DNA from: Streptomyces sparsogenes
GTDB taxonomy: Bacteria > Actinomycetota > Actinomycetes > Streptomycetales > Streptomycetaceae
Direction: 5' to 3'
DNA: 64,000 nt
NCBI RefSeq assembly: GCF_001704635.1
Contig: NZ_MAXF01000013.1
Span: 64,501 to 128,500 of the forward strand
This document shows positions 60,201 through 64,000 of the stretch, in pieces. Below the pieces are notes generated by a model. It did not search any database and was not told where the DNA came from. It saw only the letters and a list, made by a program, of their open reading frames with translations. A program made the position numbers and the translations under genes. Position 1 is the first letter of the stretch. The number at the start of each line of letters is the position of its first letter.

Positions 60201-60956
60201 TCAGCGCCAGGCGTCCGGCCCTATCCCCAGAAGCTCGCCGAACGCCCGCTCCCCCGCGTCCGTCACCCGCAGGGCCCGCCCGCCCTCGTCCCGCCGCTCC
60301 ACCCACTCCCGGCGCAGCGCCAGGGCGCACAGCCGCGCACCGGCCACCCCGCCCAGGTGGCGGCGGCGCTCGGTCCAGTCCAGGCACGAGCTGACGAGCG
60401 GCCGACCGCGCCGCTCGGTCCAGTCCAGGCGCGAGTTCACGGTCGGCCGGCGGCCCCCGTCGGCCAGGTCGACGCCCACCCGGGCGCACCACTCCAGCCC
60501 CGCCTCGGTCAGCTCGAACACCCCGTCCGTGCGTAGCAGCCCGCGCTCGGCCATGGCGTCGGTGACCGCCATGCCGAGCCGGCCGGCGAGGTGGTCGTAG
60601 CAGGTCCGCGCGCCGGCCAGCGGGTCGGGGGCGGCGACGACCGGCGCCGCGTGGGCCGCGTCCCGGCCGGGGATCGCGTGCGCGGCGAGCGAGTCGACGA
60701 GGCGCGCCGTTTCGGCGTCGGCGATCCGTACGTAACTGTGGCGGCCCCGCCGCTCGGCCACGCAGATCCCGGTGTCCAGCAGGCGGGCCAGATGCCCGCT
60801 CGCCGTGGAGGGGGCCACGCCGGTGATCCGGGCCAGCTCACCCGCGCTCCAGGCGCGTCCCTCCAGCAGGGCCATGCAGATGGCGGCCCGGGTCTCGTCG
60901 GCGAAGGCGGCGGCGAAGGCGGCGAGGCGGGCGGCGGGGGGCGGGGCGTCGGTCAC
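60201..60956 (-). CDS. ArsR/HTH-type regulator with an internal 15-residue duplication
   Basis: 251 residues. N-terminal winged helix (RLAAFAAAFADETRAAICMALLEGRAWSAGELARITGVAPSTASGHLARLLDTGICVAERRGRHSYVRIAD). The C-terminal region carries TVNSRLDWTERRGRP followed by LVSSCLDWTERRRHL. The CLDWTERR motif normally occurs once in this family; here the DNA is duplicated with 45-bp spacing (GCTCGGTCCAGTCCAGGC at 60368 and 60413). GTG start at 60956. A CTTCGGC-ACTC-GCCGAAG dyad lies 21 nt upstream. Confidence 0.87.
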   Translation of the reverse strand: MTDAPPPAARLAAFAAAFADETRAAICMALLEGRAWSAGELARITGVAPSTASGHLARLLDTGICVAERRGRHSYVRIADAETARLVDSLAAHAIPGRDAAHAAPVVAAPDPLAGARTCYDHLAGRLGMAVTDAMAERGLLRTDGVFELTEAGLEWCARVGVDLADGGRRPTVNSRLDWTERRGRPLVSSCLDWTERRRHLGGVAGARLCALALRREWVERRDEGGRALRVTDAGERAFGELLGIGPDAWR

Positions 60957-60976
60957 GCCTCCATCATGCCTCAATA

Positions 60977-60994
60977 CTTCGGCACTCGCCGAAG
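60977..60994. promoter_or_regulatory. ArsR operator candidate CTTCGGC-ACTC-GCCGAAG
   Basis: Perfect 7+7 bp inverted repeat just upstream of the arsR-like gene. The position and symmetry suit autorepression. Confidence 0.6.
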
Positions 60995-61033
60995 GTTTGG
61001 TCGGTGACCGGTTTCCGCTGGGCGGGGGGCGCG

Positions 61034-61918
61034 TCAGCCCTTGGGGGCAGTTGCCTCGATCTCGGCCAGGGCCAGCTCGAAGACCCGCTGCTCGTCCTCG
61101 GTCACCGGCACCTCCCACCTTCCGTTCTCCTTCGCGGCCTCCAGCCACTCGTGAATGATCACCTCGATGATGTCCGGCACCCCCTGCCCCAACAGCATCT
61201 CGACCAACGGCCAGGCGTGCATGGTGATGGGAAACTTCGCCGCCCGGTAATGCGCCCTTGCTTCCCGCCATATCGCCCGCGCCGCATCCGGGCCCTCGAC
61301 CCGGGCCGCGTCGTGGAGCAGACGGCACCAGCCGATGTCGATGCGATCCAGACAGCCGCTGAACTCACGGTCCCACGGGCTGATTTCGGCCACCTCACGG
61401 AACAGCGCGAGTGCCGCGGCCCGGTCGCCGGCAGAGTAGAGCTCGTACGCCTGCCCCAGCTTCGCGTCCAGCCGGCCCCGCGGCGTCGCCCCGTGCTCGG
61501 CCACATAGGCTTCCGACTTCGCCAGCTCATCGCTGAGCTCGGCCGCGAGGCTCCGGATGTGTTCGGCGTACTCCCACAGCTCGGCGGTCTCGTCCTCGTC
61601 GACGCCGTGGGCCTCGGCTTCCCGCAGCAGCTCCATGGCCCGGTCGCTGTCCTCGTCCATCTGGTCCGGGTCCGTGCCGTCCTCCAGGGAGTCCAGGCAG
61701 GCGTACGCCCCGGCGAGCGCCAAGGCACCCCGAGCGGTCTCGTCCACAGCGTCCACGGCCCCGGTCACCAGGTGCGCCTCCACGGCCGACGCGAGATCGG
61801 ACCAGTACGTGGCGTCGTTCAGCTCTCCGGCGGGGGTGAAGAACGCGGTGAACTCCCGCGGCAGCTTTCCGGAGGTGATCATTGCGGTGACACGGGCGGG
61901 CACCGGCGGCAGGTCCAT
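61034..61918 (-). CDS. Uncharacterised helical (TPR-like) protein
   Basis: 294 residues, acidic and almost all helical. One stretch (AKLGQAYELYSAGDRAAALALFREVAEISPWD) has TPR spacing. DMDEDSDRAMELLREAEAHGVDEDETAELWEYAEHIRSLAAELSDEL forms a long charged helix. No signal peptide, membrane span or catalytic motif. I do not recognise a named family. ATG at 61918. The 95-nt gap on its upstream side separates it from the DUF1963 gene on the same strand. Confidence 0.75.
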   Translation of the reverse strand: MDLPPVPARVTAMITSGKLPREFTAFFTPAGELNDATYWSDLASAVEAHLVTGAVDAVDETARGALALAGAYACLDSLEDGTDPDQMDEDSDRAMELLREAEAHGVDEDETAELWEYAEHIRSLAAELSDELAKSEAYVAEHGATPRGRLDAKLGQAYELYSAGDRAAALALFREVAEISPWDREFSGCLDRIDIGWCRLLHDAARVEGPDAARAIWREARAHYRAAKFPITMHAWPLVEMLLGQGVPDIIEVIIHEWLEAAKENGRWEVPVTEDEQRVFELALAEIEATAPKG

Positions 61919-62012
61919 GAGTCTCCCTCAACGCGGTCTCGACGCGGGCGATCGACGACGGAGCCAGTCTCTCCCGGCAGAGGTCGCCGGGACCGCCCGA
62001 GCCCCGTGGGCC

Positions 62013-62855
62013 TCAGCAGCACTGCCAGGTGAACATCGCCCGCTCGAAGCGGCCGGCGGCCAGGTCGTCGGGGCGGATCAGCCAGTACAGCGCCCCGGCG
62101 TCGCCCCACATCATGTCCGCGTCCTCGTCGGAGTCGAACTGAGCGAGCAGCACCCAGCCCTCCGCCTCCTTCTCGATCCTCGGGTCCTCCCACGACACCT
62201 CGCGGCCGCCCAGCGCGCCATGCGCCACCACGATCTCCACGGCGGTCTGGACGGACTGGGCGTGGCCGCCGATCTGGTGCGCGGCACCGCTCTGGTGCCG
62301 CCACACCGCCCTCTGGAACGCGTCCGGAAGCTCGCCCTCGCCGAACGCGGCGGTCAGCGCGAGCGAGTCGAAGTCGGGGGCGCTCGGGGCGGTGCGGACC
62401 GTGAGGTCCACCGCCGGGCAGGGGGTGATCCCCGCCGGCGCGGGCCGCTCGGGCGCGGCGGCGGACCCGGGCGGGAGGTGGAGGACGCGGGCGCCGGGCC
62501 AGGTGTCCGGGTCGGCGGTGTCGACCAGGGCGTCGTCGTCCTCGTCGCCGTAGTAGAAGAAGGCGAGGACGCCGTCCGCGGGCAGCGGTATGTCCAGCGC
62601 CTCCCCGGGCAGCGCGGCGCAGTCGACCGCCGCCACGAACGCCAGCGGCCCGTGCCCCTCCCACACCGGCCAGTCCACCCCCTCCGGCAGCCGGGGCAGT
62701 CCGCCGAGCAGGCCGACGACCGGGTCGGCGGGCCCGGCCTTCCGGAGGTGCGCGGCCGGGCGCAGCAGCGCGGTCCAGCGGTCGGCGAGGTCCGCGGGCA
62801 GGTGGGTGCGGGCCAGGGTGTGCAGCGGGTCGGGCGCGGTGGTCATGCGGGCCAT
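62013..62855 (-). CDS. DUF1963-family protein (YwqG-like)
   Basis: 280 residues. Family marks: VGLLGGLPRLPEGVDWPVWEGHGPLAFVAAVDCAALPGE, GVLAFFYYGDEDDDALVDTADPDTW, HQIGGHAQSVQ, and VLLAQFDSDEDADMMWGDAGALYWLIRPDDLAAGRF. DUF1963 proteins are cytoplasmic and of unknown function. ATG choices at 62855 and 62846 are both plausible; neither has a strong ribosome site. It is divergent from the TerD-like gene across a 131-nt gap with 12-bp repeats. Confidence 0.88.
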   Translation of the reverse strand: MARMTTAPDPLHTLARTHLPADLADRWTALLRPAAHLRKAGPADPVVGLLGGLPRLPEGVDWPVWEGHGPLAFVAAVDCAALPGEALDIPLPADGVLAFFYYGDEDDDALVDTADPDTWPGARVLHLPPGSAAAPERPAPAGITPCPAVDLTVRTAPSAPDFDSLALTAAFGEGELPDAFQRAVWRHQSGAAHQIGGHAQSVQTAVEIVVAHGALGGREVSWEDPRIEKEAEGWVLLAQFDSDEDADMMWGDAGALYWLIRPDDLAAGRFERAMFTWQCC

Positions 62856-62905
62856 GATGCCGGGTGCGGCGCGCCGTCCCCCGCGGGGTCGGGCGGCAGG
62901 CCGGG

Positions 62906-62953
62906 GAGCAGGTCAGGGAACAGATCGAGGAGCAGATCGAGGAGCAGGTCAAG
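62906..62953. repeat. 12-bp tandem repeat, four units, upstream of terD-like gene
   Basis: Four exact-length units: GAGCAGGTCAGG, GAACAGATCGAG, GAGCAGATCGAG and GAGCAGGTCAAG. They end 33 nt before the terD-like ATG and lie in the leader of both divergent genes. Confidence 0.85.
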
Positions 62954-62986
62954 GAACCGTAAAGCGGGGAGGTTCGTTACCCGGGC

Positions 62987-64000
62987 ATGACCGCTATGAC
63001 TCCCGGCTCGAACCTCCCCCTGCCCGTCGCGCGCGTGGCGGTGGACGTCACCGCCCCGGTGCGGCTGGACGTGTCGGGCCTGCTGCTCACCGCCAACGGC
63101 AAGGTGCGCTCCGACGACGACTTCGTCTTCTACAACCAGCCCGCCGGCCCCGGCGTCACCCACCGGGCCGGGTCCGGCGGGGCGGGTGACACCATCACCG
63201 TCGATACGGCCGCCGTGCCGGGCGACATCGAGAAGATCGTAGTGACCGCGAGCCTGGACGCGCCCGGGGCGACGTTCTCGGGCACCGAGCCGACCGCCAC
63301 CGTGCGCGGCGCCGACGACGGCGCCGTGATCGCCACCTTCACCCCGCCGCGGCTGGGCTCCGAGACCGCGCTGGTGGTCGTCGAGGTGTACCGGCGCAAT
63401 GGCGCGTGGAAGGTCCGCGCGGTCGGGCAGGGCTATGCCAACGGGCTGGCGGGCATCGCCACGGACTTCGGCGTGACGGTGGAGGAGCCCGCCGCGCCCG
63501 CGGCCCCCGCCGCCGCGCCCGTCCAGGCTCCGCCGCCCTCCGGCCCGCCCGCCGGTTTCCAGCCCCCGCCCATGCCCACCGCCCCGCCGCCCGCTTCCCC
63601 GGCCGCTCCTCCCGCCGCCGCTCCGGCGCCGGGCGCCGGGAAGATCAATCTCGACAAGGGCCGCGTCAATCTGCAGAAGAACCAGACCGTGTCGCTGGTC
63701 AAGGGCGGCCGGCCGCTGCTGACCTCGGTGAAGATGGGCCTGGGCTGGGAGCCCGCCTTCCGCAGCAAGGACATCGACCTGGACGCGTCCGTGATCGCCT
63801 TCGGCGCGGACCGCAAGAAAATCGACGCCTGCTTCTTCGGCAAGCTCGCGATCCTCAATGGCGCGATCCAGCACTCCGGCGACAATCTCACCGGCGAGGG
63901 CGGCGGCGACGACGAGACCATCACGGTCCACCTCGGCGGGCTGCCGCCGGAGGTCACCGGCCTGGTCTTCACGGTCAACTCCTTCTCCGGCCAGAAGTTC
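62987..64000 (+). CDS. TerD-family protein with two domains (3' partial)
   Basis: 338 codons to the window edge; the stop is outside. The N-terminal ~155 residues are a first, diverged TerD-like/tellurium-resistance domain (VRLDVSGLLLTANGKVRSDDDFVFYNQP, the typical acidic Ca-binding site). A Pro/Ala linker of about 55 residues follows. A second TerD domain begins INLDKGRVNLQKNQTVSLVKGG and includes WEPAFRSKDIDLDASVIAFGADRK and HSGDNLTGEGGGDDETITVHL. TerD proteins bind Ca2+ and take part in stress and tellurite responses. ATG at 62987, with GGGGAGG upstream. Confidence 0.92.
   Translation, partial: MTAMTPGSNLPLPVARVAVDVTAPVRLDVSGLLLTANGKVRSDDDFVFYNQPAGPGVTHRAGSGGAGDTITVDTAAVPGDIEKIVVTASLDAPGATFSGTEPTATVRGADDGAVIATFTPPRLGSETALVVVEVYRRNGAWKVRAVGQGYANGLAGIATDFGVTVEEPAAPAAPAAAPVQAPPPSGPPAGFQPPPMPTAPPPASPAAPPAAAPAPGAGKINLDKGRVNLQKNQTVSLVKGGRPLLTSVKMGLGWEPAFRSKDIDLDASVIAFGADRKKIDACFFGKLAILNGAIQHSGDNLTGEGGGDDETITVHLGGLPPEVTGLVFTVNSFSGQKF

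Overview
The window is very GC-rich, codes densely on both strands and has many ATGA/GTGA stop-start overlaps. Its gene content is typical of Streptomyces: an ectoine/hydroxyectoine operon, a cobalamin operon, an XRE/DUF397/HATPase trio, a LAETG-anchored secreted protein and a TerD-family protein. It reads as a chromosomal segment from a Streptomyces or close relative. I saw no tRNA, rRNA, CRISPR array, complete insertion sequence or prophage.

Layout. (1) 1-10152, + strand: late cobalamin genes cobD (5' end cut off), cobQ, a repeat-rich spacer ORF, a BchI/BchD-like chelatase fusion, cobO, cobB, a cobE/cbiG-C-like gene, cbiX and cobC, closed by a perfect hairpin. (2) 10190-14249: a LAETG cell-wall protein, an amidohydrolase, and a SigE-family sigma factor coupled to a membrane protein. 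(3) 14602-17907: ectABCD, followed by a 23-bp-stem terminator. (4) 17984-20635: a class V aminotransferase, a FrnE-like DsbA protein and an RHH/Doc-like pair with a degenerate Fic motif. (5) 20790-43261 plus udh at 43530: polysaccharide and sugar-acid catabolism. This holds an alpha-ketoglutarate-semialdehyde dehydrogenase with IclR regulator, a beta-helix protein, a PL1 pectate lyase, a GH43 enzyme, a sugar ABC transporter, a Gfo/Idh/MocA oxidoreductase, an IlvD/EDD dehydratase, a GntR regulator, two DHDPS-family dehydratases and a uronate dehydrogenase. A two-component system, an aldo/keto reductase and a methyltransferase lie inside it. Together these genes suggest degradation of pectin (galacturonan plus arabinan): depolymerised outside the cell, imported, then oxidised without phosphorylation to alpha-ketoglutarate.

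(6) 44405-64000: an accessory, regulator-rich stretch. It has a glycosyltransferase whose 3' end is repeated downstream in a 223-bp tandem array, a MerR regulator, a LysR/oxidoreductase/hydrolase cluster, a rifampin-monooxygenase gene (rox) with a rifamycin-associated element in its promoter region, the XRE/DUF397/HATPase trio, a MerR-HEAT fusion with a HEAT partner, a regulator with an IS30-like HTH upstream of a small-protein/serine-hydrolase operon, an EamA transporter, an ArsR-type regulator with an internal 15-residue duplication, two uncharacterised proteins and the start of a two-domain TerD protein.

Exact short tandem repeats are scattered through the window: 15-bp units at the 3' end of cbiX, 12-bp units at the 3' end of the doc-like gene, 12-bp units before terD, and longer GC-rich minisatellites between genes. 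The strongest unexplained structure is the glycosyltransferase tail array at 44742-45300. The clearest known regulatory element is the palindrome at 52767-52789 before rox.
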